A DNA stretch of 64,000 nt from Lachnospiraceae bacterium UBA7093 (GCA_002492465.1 DKYT01000021.1:1-64000); one strand, 5' to 3'; positions 6,927-16,772 are shown, numbered from the stretch's first letter. Notes: generated from the sequence alone by a model not told the origin. Made by a program: numbers and translations.

Positions 6927-8429
6927 CTATGACTCATGAAATAATACGCGTTTTCTTTCGATCATTTCATCAATTCTCTCTATATATTGGGAAACGTCCT
7001 TCACATTCTCACACCGCTCAATCCGCCCGTCCTGATAGATCCGCTTGCTGATCGAACCGGCGCCCAATGCTGCAATCGCCTGCTTCTCCTCCATAATTAA
7101 AATATTGTAAATGCCGAACTTTCCTTCCTTTGCATATCCCACATTCTCAAAGTTCCCGGACATATTTTTCTGACGGTACAGATAATAGGGTGCCATCCCC
7201 ATAACCTCCGCCCCCGCAGCTGTCAGCTGCATGGTTTCATCCGTATTGCGGAGTGTGGAAATACCGTTCTCCTCTATCCACCTGCTCATATGGGAAGCTC
7301 GCTTGATTGCGAGGGAATGCACGGTAAGGCTGTCCGGCGCCAGCTTCTTTACCTCTTCTATGGTATTCTTCACATCCGCCGGTTCTTCCTCGGGCAGCCC
7401 CAAAATCAAATCCATATTGATATTGTCAAAGCCCGCCTGTCTTGCCATGGCAAATGCCGTTTTCACCTGTTCTACCGTGTGTTTCCTTCCGATCAGATCC
7501 AGCGTTTCCTGTTTCATGGTCTGGGGATTTACTGAAATTCTGGTTACACCGCCCTCTTTCAGCGCTTTTAGTTTTTCCGGCGTAATGCTGTCAGCCCGTC
7601 CCGCTTCCACCGTAAATTCCTTTAAATGAGAAAGATCCAGACAGCTGCTGATTTTTCCAAGCAGCCGGGAAAGCTCCGGCGCCTCTAAGGTAGTGGGAGT
7701 GCCGCCTCCGATATAGATGGTATCCAACACCTTATCCTGAAAGGTTTCCGCCACAAATTCAATTTCCCTGTCCAGCGCATCCAGATATTCCCCTACTCTT
7801 TTTCTCCAGGAAACAATGGGATAAGAGGTAAAAGAACAATACAGGCAAGTGGTAGGACAAAAAGGGATTCCAATATACAGGCTGTATCCGTCTTCATAGT
7901 GAATGGTCTCCAGCAGCCGCTTTTCTCTTTTGGCAATTTCAATCGCCAGCCTTCCCTTTTCATCACTGATCAGGTAAGTATCCTTCATATATTTCATAAT
8001 ATCCTGATCGCTTTTGCCTTCCTCCAGCATGGTCATGGGAATCTTAGTGGGGCGTATGCCGGTAAGAGTTCCCCAGGGCAGCTGCTTTCCGGTATGCTCC
8101 GATAAAATCACATACAAAAGGAGCTTTAGCCGGTTTTTTACCTCCGGTCTGGGCATGTCCTCTGTGATCTCCACCTTTTTGCCTGCAAAGGAAGCGTTTT
8201 CCTTTTCTCCTCCTATCAGTGAAACCAAAACGGCTTTCTCCGTAAAAAGGATGTTCAGATCCGGAAGACCCGGACCTGAGCTTTCCTTTCCTTTATTTTC
8301 TCCCTCTTCTACGCTTACCTTTACATTGCATGCAGGGTAAAACGCCTTCACCAACGCGTGAATATCATATTCAAAGCCTGCATGATTTACGGTTACTCCA
8401 ATTAAATTTTCTTCTTTCATCTCTGTCAT
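6927..8429 (-). CDS. hemZ: Coproporphyrinogen dehydrogenase HemZ (radical SAM)
   Basis: 500 aa. The radical SAM cluster motif CPTTCLYC (Cys191, Cys195, Cys198) follows YIGIPF, and GGGTPTTL and the HemN-like C-terminal region come after it. The first 180 residues are the extension typical of HemZ, which separates it from HemN/HemW. HemZ-type proteins are assigned to oxygen-independent coproporphyrinogen III oxidation in heme biosynthesis, but no other heme genes are in view, so the physiological substrate in this anaerobe is uncertain. The gene follows glmS by 14 nt and is probably co-transcribed with it. Confidence 0.9.
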   Translation of the reverse strand: MTEMKEENLIGVTVNHAGFEYDIHALVKAFYPACNVKVSVEEGENKGKESSGPGLPDLNILFTEKAVLVSLIGGEKENASFAGKKVEITEDMPRPEVKNRLKLLLYVILSEHTGKQLPWGTLTGIRPTKIPMTMLEEGKSDQDIMKYMKDTYLISDEKGRLAIEIAKREKRLLETIHYEDGYSLYIGIPFCPTTCLYCSFTSYPIVSWRKRVGEYLDALDREIEFVAETFQDKVLDTIYIGGGTPTTLEAPELSRLLGKISSCLDLSHLKEFTVEAGRADSITPEKLKALKEGGVTRISVNPQTMKQETLDLIGRKHTVEQVKTAFAMARQAGFDNINMDLILGLPEEEPADVKNTIEEVKKLAPDSLTVHSLAIKRASHMSRWIEENGISTLRNTDETMQLTAAGAEVMGMAPYYLYRQKNMSGNFENVGYAKEGKFGIYNILIMEEKQAIAALGAGSISKRIYQDGRIERCENVKDVSQYIERIDEMIERKRVLFHES

Positions 8430-8443
8430 CGTTTCCCTGTTCT

Positions 8444-10261
8444 TTATTCTACTGTAACTACTTTTGCCAGATTTCTTGGCTTATCTACATCCAATCCTTT
8501 GTCCAGCGATACATAATAAGCAATCAACTGGAGCACGATAGATGCCGGCATTACCATAAAAGGATCCGCCATTACAGGAAGTCTGTAAACGCAACTCCAT
8601 TTTTCTCCTTCGTCCAAAGTCTCCCCGTCCTTGATTAACAGAAGTACCCGGGCGCCTCTGGACTGCACCTCCCTGATGTTGGAAAGCTCCTTGCTTTTCA
8701 GTTTTTCCTGTGTTACCACCGCAACCACCGGCGTATCCTCCGTAATCAGCGCAATGGTTCCATGCTTTAGTTCGCCGGAGGCATAGGCCTCCGAATGAAT
8801 ATAGGAAACCTCCTTCAACTTCAAAGATCCCTCCAGCAGAATTGAATAATCCAATCCTCTGCCGATCATGAACACATCCTTTGCATTCAGAATCGTCCCT
8901 GCAAGACGGTGAATCTCCTCCCTTGTATCCAAAACCTTCTGCATTACTTCCGGAACCCGTTGAAGCTCCTTCATAAAAGCAGTAATCTCTTCTTCCTTCC
9001 AAAGTCCTCTTGCCATTGCCATTCTTGCCGTGATCAGATACAAAACAGCAAGCTGGGTGGTATATGCCTTGGTACTTGCCACCGCAATTTCCGGTCCCGC
9101 ACTGGTATAAATCACGTATTCACTGGCACGGGCAATAGAAGCTCCTTTCACATTCACAATGGAAATACTGGGGGAGCCGCATTGTCTTGCAAACTTAAGG
9201 GCTTCCAAGGTATCGATGGTCTCCCCTGACTGGGAAATTGCAATCACCAGGGTATCCTTATCCACTACAGGATCATTGTACATGAACTCAGACGCCATGA
9301 CAACGTCCACATGAATTCCGATCATTGCCTGGATCAGACTTTTACCCACCAATCCCGCATGCATCGCCGTCCCGCACGCAATCACGCAGATCCTTTTGCA
9401 GTCTGCAAGGATCTCATCGGGTATCCCTTCCTCTGAAAAATCCGGTTTTCCATCCTTAATTCTGGGCAGAATGGTTTCCCCGATTACCTGGGGCTGCTCC
9501 ATGATCTCCTTTTCCATATAAAAAGGATATCCGCCTTTTCCGCTTCGGCTTACATCCCAATCCACCTTCAGCCATTCGATCTCCGCTTTATCGCCGGACA
9601 AATCAAACATCTCAATTCCCTCGGGCGACAGGCAGATCACATGAAATTCGGGCACCACAAAATAATCCGCTGTGAAGGGCACAATCGCCGCCACATCAGA
9701 AGATAAAATCGCCCCGTCCCGGGTCGCTGCCGCAACAATAGGACTCACATTCCGAACTGCAAAAATTTTATCCGGCTGGTCGTCAAACAAAATTCCAAGG
9801 GCAAAGGTTCCCTTCAGTTTCAGCACGGTTCTGCGAATCGCCGAATAGGGATCCCCTGTGTAAAAATGCTCCAGCACCGCCGCCACCACTTCGCTGTCGG
9901 TTTCGGAAACCAGCTGTCCTTCCAGCCTGTACTTTTCGATCAATTCTCTGTAATTCTCAATGATGCCGTTATGGATCAGCGTTACCCTGCCGAATCGATG
10001 GGGATGGGCGTTTTCGTCGCATACGCCTCCATGAGTCGCCCATCTGGTATGACCGATCCCACACTGCCCTTCCGGATTCTTCTTTGCACACAGCTCCCGT
10101 AAATCTTTTACTCTTCCCGCCGCCTTTACGGTATGTACTTTTCCTTCCTTCAAAAGGGCAATCCCGGCGCTGTCATAGCCTCTGTACTCCAAAAGCTCCA
10201 ACGCATCCAGCATAATTTCTCTGGCATTTCCTTTTCCTGTATATCCGATAATTCCACACAT
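8444..10261 (-). CDS. glmS: Glutamine--fructose-6-phosphate aminotransferase (isomerizing)
   Basis: 605 aa, the normal family length. The N-terminal glutaminase begins MCGIIGYTG with nucleophile Cys2 exposed after Met removal, and contains GHTRWATHG. Two SIS sugar-isomerase domains follow (ISQSGETIDT, SEAYASGELKHG) and the C-terminus is KNLAKVVTVE-like (RNLAKVVTVE). It makes glucosamine-6-phosphate, the entry point to peptidoglycan and amino-sugar synthesis. A self-cleaving glmS ribozyme lies in the leader, so expression falls as glucosamine-6-phosphate accumulates. GAGGG precedes the start by 8 nt. Confidence 0.97.
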   Translation of the reverse strand: MCGIIGYTGKGNAREIMLDALELLEYRGYDSAGIALLKEGKVHTVKAAGRVKDLRELCAKKNPEGQCGIGHTRWATHGGVCDENAHPHRFGRVTLIHNGIIENYRELIEKYRLEGQLVSETDSEVVAAVLEHFYTGDPYSAIRRTVLKLKGTFALGILFDDQPDKIFAVRNVSPIVAAATRDGAILSSDVAAIVPFTADYFVVPEFHVICLSPEGIEMFDLSGDKAEIEWLKVDWDVSRSGKGGYPFYMEKEIMEQPQVIGETILPRIKDGKPDFSEEGIPDEILADCKRICVIACGTAMHAGLVGKSLIQAMIGIHVDVVMASEFMYNDPVVDKDTLVIAISQSGETIDTLEALKFARQCGSPSISIVNVKGASIARASEYVIYTSAGPEIAVASTKAYTTQLAVLYLITARMAMARGLWKEEEITAFMKELQRVPEVMQKVLDTREEIHRLAGTILNAKDVFMIGRGLDYSILLEGSLKLKEVSYIHSEAYASGELKHGTIALITEDTPVVAVVTQEKLKSKELSNIREVQSRGARVLLLIKDGETLDEGEKWSCVYRLPVMADPFMVMPASIVLQLIAYYVSLDKGLDVDKPRNLAKVVTVE

Positions 10262-10384
10262 TTTGTTTCCCTCATCTTTCTCTATCTATTATCATATGCT
10301 CTTGGGGCGCCTGCTGCGCCTTGAGCGTCTTTTCATTTTTAACTGTGTCTCCTGTCGGACAGCCATTTTTAAAGCTTTCAACAC

Positions 10385-10560
10385 AGTTCCTCCGCTATAC
10401 CGTATTTGTTTTGCAGTTACCCGCATATTTGCCGGTATATCTCGCACCGAAGGAAGTACGAAAGAGCACCCGCCGAATTTTCGATCACTCTTTACCTCGT
10501 CAACCTTTCCTCCCTGCCGCCCCCTGGAGGGCAGCCTCAGCAAGAAAGGCCATGGCGCTA
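10385..10560 (-). ncRNA. glmS ribozyme (glucosamine-6-phosphate riboswitch)
   Basis: Read on the minus strand, the conserved core is clear. TAGCGCC gives the cleavage site between A10559 and G10558. A long P1 arm follows, then GACGAGG, a P2.1 helix AAAGAG/CTCTTT flanking GATCGAAAATTCGGCGGGTG, and the 3' domain with GCGGGTAACTGCAAAACAAA. The family is well characterised: glucosamine-6-phosphate acts as cofactor for self-cleavage and the cut mRNA is degraded. It sits about 125 nt before the glmS start. The 3' boundary is approximate. Small open frames on the plus strand here are not genes. Confidence 0.93.
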
Positions 10561-10567
10561 GATTCGG

Positions 10568-10592
10568 GAAACAATGACAGTTTCATCGTTTC
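10568..10592 (-). other. Hairpin just upstream of the glmS ribozyme cleavage site
   Basis: On the minus strand, GAAACGATGA and TCATTGTTTC form a 10-bp stem with one G-U pair around a 5-nt loop. It ends 8 nt before the conserved TAGCGCC. It is not part of the ribozyme core and would be on the fragment released by cleavage. Confidence 0.55.
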
Positions 10593-10650
10593 TATTTAAT
10601 TGTCAATGTCCGTCGGACAGGCTTTTGCCAACATCCACAAGTGGTATTAT

Positions 10651-10690
10651 ACACAAAACACCTGCGGTTGTAAACCACAGGTGTTAATAT
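10651..10690 (-). terminator. Intrinsic terminator downstream of the DUF3048 lipoprotein gene
   Basis: The stem AACACCTGCGGTT (10657-10669) pairs with AACCACAGGTGTT (10673-10685) with one mismatch, followed on the minus strand by TTGTGT. It closes the transcript coming from the DUF3048 gene before the glmS leader. Confidence 0.8.
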
Positions 10691-10700
10691 GTTTTAAATA

Positions 10701-11861
10701 CTATTTATACTCCACAAACTCGCCATATTCCTGCCAGATGCAGCATACCCAGGTCTTTCCCCTGTTAAAGATAATTTCCTTGCCGTCCTCGTCATAGAAT
10801 TTTGCAGGCGTTGCGTCCCCGTCATATCGTTCCCAGGTTCCCTTAATCACCTTTCCGCCGGTAAATACCAGGGCATCTCCCTCTCCATGGACGCCGAAAG
10901 CAAGATAATCATGGGAATCCCTTACCTCGCCGTGGCAGTACTGAAATACCACATTGGACACAGCAAGCTGGCTTCCATCCAGTTCATCCTTCTGCTCTTT
11001 CCCGTTCTGATAACGATAATAAAGGTGGTCCTCCTCATTATACTCAAAATAAGGATTGTAAGCGCCGTAGCCCCCTTGATTTCCTACCTGACCGCCGGGA
11101 TAGCAGACTCCCGCACTCTCTTTGTTCTGATAGCTTTCCTCCGCTCTCGTTCCCTCCGGCGCGAAGGTAAAGGGAGGCACATAGGCGTCATCATACGCCC
11201 AGTCATATTCCAGACGTTCCGCCGCCTTCTCCATACCGTCTATAAAAAGATATCCCGTAAATTCCGTAGCATACCCCGGACGGCTGACTCTGTCAAACGC
11301 TTCATGCGCCGGATTATAGATTCCCTCTACCCCGGCGCTGATGTTCTGCACCGTATCTCTGTTAATCAGCTCTTCCACATAAGGTCTGGCAAGCCCCCAG
11401 TTACAATAAAGCGCCTCATATCCCATTGCCACATATACAAAGTAATCCCGGCTGCTTCGCACAGGACCGATTCTTTCCAGATCGTCAAAATCCTCGAAAA
11501 CAGGCATCAGTCTGGTAATTCTGCCCTCGACGGGGGCTTCGTAAATAATGCTTGCCTTTGAAATTCCATATTGAGGCATTGCCGCCGAATTGTTTGGAAT
11601 CATCACTGCAATGGGGCGTCGGCTTACCACCTCTGTGGGCTTCCACTCCCCTGTGAGATAACTCTCCATTTGTCCGTCTACTTCCACTCTCTCCAAAACC
11701 GACGGGGTTTCCTCCGGTTCGGGAGAAGGTATCGCTTCCACGCTGGGCGCCGCAATTTCCTCTTTTACAGGTTCCGGAACAGGCTCCTCTTTCTTGCCGC
11801 ATCCGGCAAATGTCATGGCAAACAAAAGTCCCACTGCTAACAATTTAACCCTTACTGTCAT
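10701..11861 (-). CDS. DUF3048 (YerB-like) lipoprotein
   Basis: 386 aa. The N-terminus is a lipoprotein signal (KLLAVGLLFAMTFAGC, lipid-accepting Cys21), followed by a Pro/Glu-rich linker to about residue 75. The DUF3048 domain then shows RPIAVMIPN, PQYGISKA, IIYEAPVEGRITRLM and IGPVRSSRDYFV; the C-terminal half (YHGEVRDSHDYLAF-like region, FNRGKTWVCCIWQ) matches the second part of the family. It is exported and membrane-anchored; YerB function is not established. The gene lies 68 nt after the MBL hydrolase gene in the same direction and ends at a clear terminator. Confidence 0.87.
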   Translation of the reverse strand: MTVRVKLLAVGLLFAMTFAGCGKKEEPVPEPVKEEIAAPSVEAIPSPEPEETPSVLERVEVDGQMESYLTGEWKPTEVVSRRPIAVMIPNNSAAMPQYGISKASIIYEAPVEGRITRLMPVFEDFDDLERIGPVRSSRDYFVYVAMGYEALYCNWGLARPYVEELINRDTVQNISAGVEGIYNPAHEAFDRVSRPGYATEFTGYLFIDGMEKAAERLEYDWAYDDAYVPPFTFAPEGTRAEESYQNKESAGVCYPGGQVGNQGGYGAYNPYFEYNEEDHLYYRYQNGKEQKDELDGSQLAVSNVVFQYCHGEVRDSHDYLAFGVHGEGDALVFTGGKVIKGTWERYDGDATPAKFYDEDGKEIIFNRGKTWVCCIWQEYGEFVEYK

Positions 11862-11929
11862 TTATTTTTCCTTTCTGCAGGTTTTATTTACCTGTATAAC
11901 GAAATAAAACCTCATTTTGTGACAATTCC

Positions 11930-12559
11930 CTATAAAAAAGGATTGTATTTTTTCTCGTAACCAATAGAAGTAGCTTCGCCATGCCCCGGATATACCTTTA
12001 CATCTTCAGGCAGGGGCAAAAGCCTTTCCTTTACGGAGCGCACCAGCGCGCTCATGCTGCCGGTAGGCAGATCCGTCCTCCCCACCGATTCCTGAAATAG
12101 AGTATCTCCACTTAGCAGGATTTTATCATCTTCAAAATAATAACAGCAGCTGCCCTTTGTATGACCGGGCGTTGCAATCACCTTACAGGTCATTTGCGCC
12201 GCCGTGATTTCCTCTCCGTCCTTTACGTACACATCCGCCTTCACCGTACAGGGTCTGCCGGTATTTCCCGACACATTTACATCGGCATCCTCACAGACCT
12301 CCCGTTCCTCCTCATAGGCATATACCTTGGCGCCGGAGCGTTCCTTCAGTTCCTCCACGCCCCAGATGTGGTCAAAATGCCCGTGAGTCAATAAAATTGC
12401 CGCCACCTGAAAGCCTTTTTCCGTCAATTTCTCATAAAGATAAGCTCCCTTATCCGCCGGATCAAAGAGAATCACCTCATGTCCGCCCTCTTCATACACG
12501 AAATAGCAGTTGGTCTGGCACACTCCCAACACAATTCTTCCGATTTTCAGTTCCCCCAT
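11930..12559 (-). CDS. MBL-fold metallohydrolase (glyoxalase II-like)
   Basis: 209 aa, a complete metallo-beta-lactamase fold. The metal motif THGHFDH supplies His59, His61, Asp63 and His64; further ligands are ATPGHT, LSGDTLF and YPGHGE. Members hydrolyse thioesters or related bonds, but the substrate cannot be read here. It follows the relA/spoT-type gene by 12 nt, an arrangement common in Clostridia, and is probably in the same transcript. Confidence 0.88.
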   Translation of the reverse strand: MGELKIGRIVLGVCQTNCYFVYEEGGHEVILFDPADKGAYLYEKLTEKGFQVAAILLTHGHFDHIWGVEELKERSGAKVYAYEEEREVCEDADVNVSGNTGRPCTVKADVYVKDGEEITAAQMTCKVIATPGHTKGSCCYYFEDDKILLSGDTLFQESVGRTDLPTGSMSALVRSVKERLLPLPEDVKVYPGHGEATSIGYEKKYNPFL

Positions 12560-12571
12560 ACTTCCCTCCTT

Positions 12572-14896
12572 TTATCCTGTGGTTCTCTCCACATCTACCA
12601 CGCTTTCTATAGACCTGATCTTATCTACAATGCGGATTAATTCCTCTCTGCTGCTGATCTCAAAAGAAGTGGCAAGGGTGGCAAGCCCCTGCTTGCTGAC
12701 TCTTGTATTCATAGAAAGAATATCAATATCCTTTTCTGTCAGCGCCTTGGATATATCCGCCAAAAGACCGTTGCGGTTATTGGCAAAAATCTTAATCTCC
12801 GCCAGATATTTTTCGTTGGTGGCTTCATCCGGCGAACCTTCCCAATCCGCGTCGATCAACCGTTCCCTCTCCATTTCGGGAAGATTGATGATATTAATAC
12901 AATCCGTTCTGTGAATGGAAACGCCTCTTCCCCTGGTAACAAATCCCACAATCTCGTCCCCCGGCACCGGAGAACAGCATTTGGAAAACCGCACCGCCAC
13001 ATCATGGATTCCCTTTACCACAATACCGCTTCTTGCCTTCATCTGAGAAGGTCTCGGGAGAGACTCATTGCCCTCCACAGCAGCAAGCACTTCCTCGTTT
13101 GTAAGCTTCTTTTTATGGTCCTTGGCGTAAAGTTCCAGCATCTTATTGATGATCTGTCCTTCCTTTAAGCCGCCGTGCCCTACCGCCGCAAGCACGGAAT
13201 CCCAATCCCGAAAGCCGTACTTACGCATAATTCCTTCCATATATTCAGGCTTCATGATCTCCGGCATATTGATGCCCTTCGCCTTGCAGTAAAGGTTTAA
13301 AAGCTCCTTGCCCTTGGTAATATTTTCTTCTTTAAACTCATTTTTAAACCACTGGTTAATCTTGTTATGCGCCTGTGTGCTTTTCACCACATTCAGCCAG
13401 TCCCGGCTGGGTCCCTTGGAGTTCTGGGAGGTCATGATCTCGATCCGGTCGCCGTTTTTAATCTCATAATCGATGGTCACCAGCTTGCCGTTGACCCTGG
13501 CACCAATCATCTTATTCCCCACCGCGCTGTGAATGCTGTAGGCAAAGTCAATGGGCGTAGAGCCTGCCGGAAGATTTTTCACCTCTCCTGTGGGAGTAAA
13601 GCAGTAAACGCTGTCTGAAAACAGATCCAAATCGCTTTTCAGCAGATTCATAAATTCCTTGTTGTCGGACATGTCCCTCTGCCATTCCAGAATCTGCCTC
13701 AGCCAGGAAAGCTTTTCTTCTTCCGAGTCCTCGATCTTCTTTCCGTCCGATGCCACCTTATATTTCCAGTGTGCAGCGATACCGTACTCCGCCGCCTTAT
13801 GCATCTCGTAGGTACGGATCTGTATTTCAAAGGGCTGACCGTTATTGCCAATCAATGTGGTGTGCAGAGATTGATACATATTCGCCTTGGGCATGGCAAT
13901 ATAATCCTTAAAACGTCCGGGGATCGGCTTATACATTTCATGAATCACACCCAGCGCCGCATAGCAGTCCTTCACCGTATCCACAATGATGCGAACCGCA
14001 AACAGATCGTAAATCTGATCTATGGTCTTACTTTGATTTTTCATTTTCTTGTAAATGCTGAAGAAATGCTTCACACGCCCGTCGATCTGCGCCTTAATCC
14101 CCGCATTTTGAATGTGTTCACTCACCTCGTCTACAATACTCTGAATATATTTTTCCCGCACGCTTTTGCGAACCGCGATCTTATCCACCAAATCATAATA
14201 GGCTTCCGGTTCCAAATATTTTAAAGACAAATCGTCCAATTCCACCTTGATCTTGGAAATACCCAGACGCTGGGCAATGGGGGCATAAATTTCCATAGTT
14301 TCCCTGGCGATTCTCTGTTGGCTTTCAGGACTTTTGTATTTTAAAGTACGCATATTGTGAAGCCGGTCTGCAAGCTTAATCAGAATCACACGGATATCCT
14401 TTGCCATGGCAAGAAACATTTTACGCAGATTTTCCGCCTGCATTTCAAAGCGGTCCAGGGTTTTGTCCCCGTTTTCGTCCATGAAATTCAACTGTTCCAG
14501 CTTTGTTACACCGTCCACAAGAAGCGCCACGTCGCCTCCAAACTGCTCCCGTATTTCATCCTCCGTCATGATGGTATCCTCGATCACATCATGCAGAAGC
14601 CCCGCCGCTATGGTTTCCTTATCCATTTCCAGATCTGCAAGTATGATCGCCACGCACAGGGGATGTATAATATAAGGTTCTCCCGACTTACGCACCTGGT
14701 TCTCATGTGCCTTTGCCGCCAAATGATAAGCTTTCTCTATTAAAGAAATATCATCGGAAGGGTGATATTTTTGAACACGCAAAATAAGATCCCTGTACAA
14801 TTGCTCGGGACTTTGAAATTCCTGGATGTCTTCAATTCTGCCATTGTCAAACACTACTTCACTTTTCATTTGCTGTGTATCTTTTTCTTCCGTCAT
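12572..14896 (-). CDS. relA: Bifunctional (p)ppGpp synthetase/hydrolase (RelA/SpoT)
   Basis: 774 aa in the order expected for the long RSH enzymes: HD hydrolase domain (LLHDVIEDT, His102-Asp103), synthetase domain (DRLHNMRTLKY, KDYIAMPKANMYQSLHTT), TGS (about 430-490; VYCFTPTGEVKNLPAGSTPIDFAYSIHSAVG read in pieces), a conserved-Cys helical segment (SKCCSPVPGD) and a C-terminal ACT domain (about 700-774). It makes and degrades the stringent-response alarmone. An intact HD motif indicates both activities. The promoter at 14950-14978 lies directly upstream. Confidence 0.95.
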   Translation of the reverse strand: MTEEKDTQQMKSEVVFDNGRIEDIQEFQSPEQLYRDLILRVQKYHPSDDISLIEKAYHLAAKAHENQVRKSGEPYIIHPLCVAIILADLEMDKETIAAGLLHDVIEDTIMTEDEIREQFGGDVALLVDGVTKLEQLNFMDENGDKTLDRFEMQAENLRKMFLAMAKDIRVILIKLADRLHNMRTLKYKSPESQQRIARETMEIYAPIAQRLGISKIKVELDDLSLKYLEPEAYYDLVDKIAVRKSVREKYIQSIVDEVSEHIQNAGIKAQIDGRVKHFFSIYKKMKNQSKTIDQIYDLFAVRIIVDTVKDCYAALGVIHEMYKPIPGRFKDYIAMPKANMYQSLHTTLIGNNGQPFEIQIRTYEMHKAAEYGIAAHWKYKVASDGKKIEDSEEEKLSWLRQILEWQRDMSDNKEFMNLLKSDLDLFSDSVYCFTPTGEVKNLPAGSTPIDFAYSIHSAVGNKMIGARVNGKLVTIDYEIKNGDRIEIMTSQNSKGPSRDWLNVVKSTQAHNKINQWFKNEFKEENITKGKELLNLYCKAKGINMPEIMKPEYMEGIMRKYGFRDWDSVLAAVGHGGLKEGQIINKMLELYAKDHKKKLTNEEVLAAVEGNESLPRPSQMKARSGIVVKGIHDVAVRFSKCCSPVPGDEIVGFVTRGRGVSIHRTDCINIINLPEMERERLIDADWEGSPDEATNEKYLAEIKIFANNRNGLLADISKALTEKDIDILSMNTRVSKQGLATLATSFEISSREELIRIVDKIRSIESVVDVERTTG

Positions 14897-14949
14897 AGTC
14901 TCACACTTTCAGATGCATACAGTATATGCTTTTTCTGCACATTTTAAAT

Positions 14950-14978
14950 ATTATATATTTTTTTTCCGTTTTCGTCAA
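14950..14978 (-). promoter_or_regulatory. Promoter of the relA operon
   Basis: Minus strand TTGACG (14973-14978), 17-bp spacer, TATAAT (14950-14955). Confidence 0.75.
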
Positions 14979-15005
14979 CGAACACCGTCACTTATCATAA
15001 ACACA

Positions 15006-15036
15006 ACAGGTATGCCATCCCTGATGGCATACCTGT
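15006..15036 (-). terminator. Intrinsic terminator of groESL
   Basis: A perfect 14-bp stem ACAGGTATGCCATC / GATGGCATACCTGT closes a 3-nt loop, followed on the minus strand by TTGTGTTT. It lies about 50 nt after the groEL stop and ahead of the relA promoter. Confidence 0.88.
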
Positions 15037-15085
15037 CTATGTGTATCTGTGTTTGCAGTATTAAGATCCAATTGTCTTTGGAGAC

Positions 15086-16711
15086 TTACATCATACCGCC
15101 CATGCCCGGACCGCCTGCAGGCATTGCCGGTGCGTCTTCCTTGATATTTGCCACAACGGACTCTGTGGTAAGAAGCGTGGATGCAACGCTTGTAGCGTTT
15201 TGAAGCGCGCTTCTTGTAACCTTTGCAGGATCAAGGATACCTGCGGATACCATGTCAACATACTCTTCCTTTAAGGCATCGAAGCCTACGCCCACCTTGG
15301 ACTCGCTTACCTTGTTGATGATCACGCTGCCCTCAAGCCCTGCGTTTGCAACAATGTGGTACAAAGGAGCTTCCAGCGCCTTCAAAACGATCTGTGCGCC
15401 TGTCTTCTCATCGCCTTCCAGCTGATCCGCCATTTTCACAACTTCTTTTGCCGCATGGATATAAGCGGAACCGCCGCCACAGATAATGCCTTCTTCAACT
15501 GCCGCCCTGGTTGCTGCAAGAGCGTCCTCAAGACGCAGCTTTGCTTCCTTCATCTCTGTCTCGGTCGCTGCTCCTACACGGATAACAGCTACGCCGCCTG
15601 CAAGCTTTGCAAGTCTTTCCTGTAATTTTTCCTTATCGAAATCAGAGGTGGTCTCTTCGATCTGCCCCTTGATCTGGTTGATTCTTGCTGCAATTGCCGC
15701 CTTGTCGCCTTCGCCATCCACAATAACGGTGTTTTCCTTCTGAACCTTAACGGATTTTGCACGTCCCAGCTGATCCATTGTGGTTTCCTTTAAGTCAAGC
15801 CCAAGCTCCTCGCTGATTACCTGACCGCCTGTAAGGATGGCAATATCCTCCAGCATTGCTTTTCTTCTGTCGCCGTAGCCGGGCGCTTTAACGGCAACTA
15901 CATTGAAGGTTCCGCGCAGTTTGTTGACAATCAGAGTGGTGAGCGCTTCGCCCTCTACATCCTCGGCAATGATTAACAGCTTTGCGCTGGATTGTACCAC
16001 CTGCTCTAACAGAGGCAGAATCTCCTGAATGTTGGAAATCTTCTTATCTGTAATTAAAATATAAGGATTCTCAAGAACCGCTTCCATCTTATCCATGTCG
16101 GTAGCCATATATGCGGAAATGTATCCTCTGTCAAACTGCATACCTTCCACCAGATCCAGCTCTGTCTGCATGGTCTTGCTTTCCTCAATGGTGATGACGC
16201 CGTCTCCGGAAACCTTTTCCATTGCGTCTGCTACCAGCTTTCCTACCTCATCGTCTCCGGCTGAGATTGCCGCAACTCTTGCAATATGCTCCTTGCCGTT
16301 TACCTTGGAGCTCATCTTTGCGATAGCGTCAACAGCAACATCGGTAGCCTTCTTCATACCCTTTCTTAAAATGATGGGGTTTGCGCCTGCCGCAAGGTTC
16401 TTCATTCCTGCGTTTACCATTGCCTGTGCAAGAACGGTAGCGGTAGTGGTTCCGTCGCCTGCCACATCGTTTGTCTTGGTTGCAACTTCCTTAACCAGCT
16501 GCGCTCCCATGTTTTCAAAAGCATCTTCCAGTTCAATCTCCTTGGCGATGGTAACGCCGTCGTTTGTAATAAGGGGCGCGCCATAGGATTTGTCAAGCAC
16601 CACATTTCTTCCCTTAGGTCCTAAGGTTACTCTCACTGTATCCGCCAGCTGATTTACACCTGATTCAAGCGCCGCACGAGCCTCTGCTCCGTATTTGATT
16701 TCTTTTGCCAT
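15086..16711 (-). CDS. groEL: 60 kDa chaperonin GroEL
   Basis: 541 aa, full length. Equatorial-domain ATP-site motifs are intact (LGPKGRNVVLD, NDGVTIAKEIELED, AGDGTTTATVL), the apical domain contains GYISAYMATD, and the C-terminal tail is the Gly/Met-rich MPAGGPGMGGMM. It folds proteins in the GroES-capped double ring. It follows groES by 61 nt under one CIRCE-controlled promoter. Confidence 0.99.
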   Translation of the reverse strand: MAKEIKYGAEARAALESGVNQLADTVRVTLGPKGRNVVLDKSYGAPLITNDGVTIAKEIELEDAFENMGAQLVKEVATKTNDVAGDGTTTATVLAQAMVNAGMKNLAAGANPIILRKGMKKATDVAVDAIAKMSSKVNGKEHIARVAAISAGDDEVGKLVADAMEKVSGDGVITIEESKTMQTELDLVEGMQFDRGYISAYMATDMDKMEAVLENPYILITDKKISNIQEILPLLEQVVQSSAKLLIIAEDVEGEALTTLIVNKLRGTFNVVAVKAPGYGDRRKAMLEDIAILTGGQVISEELGLDLKETTMDQLGRAKSVKVQKENTVIVDGEGDKAAIAARINQIKGQIEETTSDFDKEKLQERLAKLAGGVAVIRVGAATETEMKEAKLRLEDALAATRAAVEEGIICGGGSAYIHAAKEVVKMADQLEGDEKTGAQIVLKALEAPLYHIVANAGLEGSVIINKVSESKVGVGFDALKEEYVDMVSAGILDPAKVTRSALQNATSVASTLLTTESVVANIKEDAPAMPAGGPGMGGMM

Positions 16712-16772
16712 TGTTTTTGCCTCCTAATTTTCATGAATTCTGATTGCTGTGAATTTTTTACTGTAAATGCAT

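Noticed and set aside
10263..10577. Plus-strand open frames of up to 104 codons upstream of glmS
   Set aside because: They are antisense to the glmS ribozyme and have no ribosome site; conserved RNA structure explains the openness.
16095..16586. 163-codon frame on the plus strand within groEL
   Set aside because: Complement of a strongly coding, GC-biased gene with no initiation signal. Similar shadows occur opposite hemZ, glmS, galK, ptsI and fbp.
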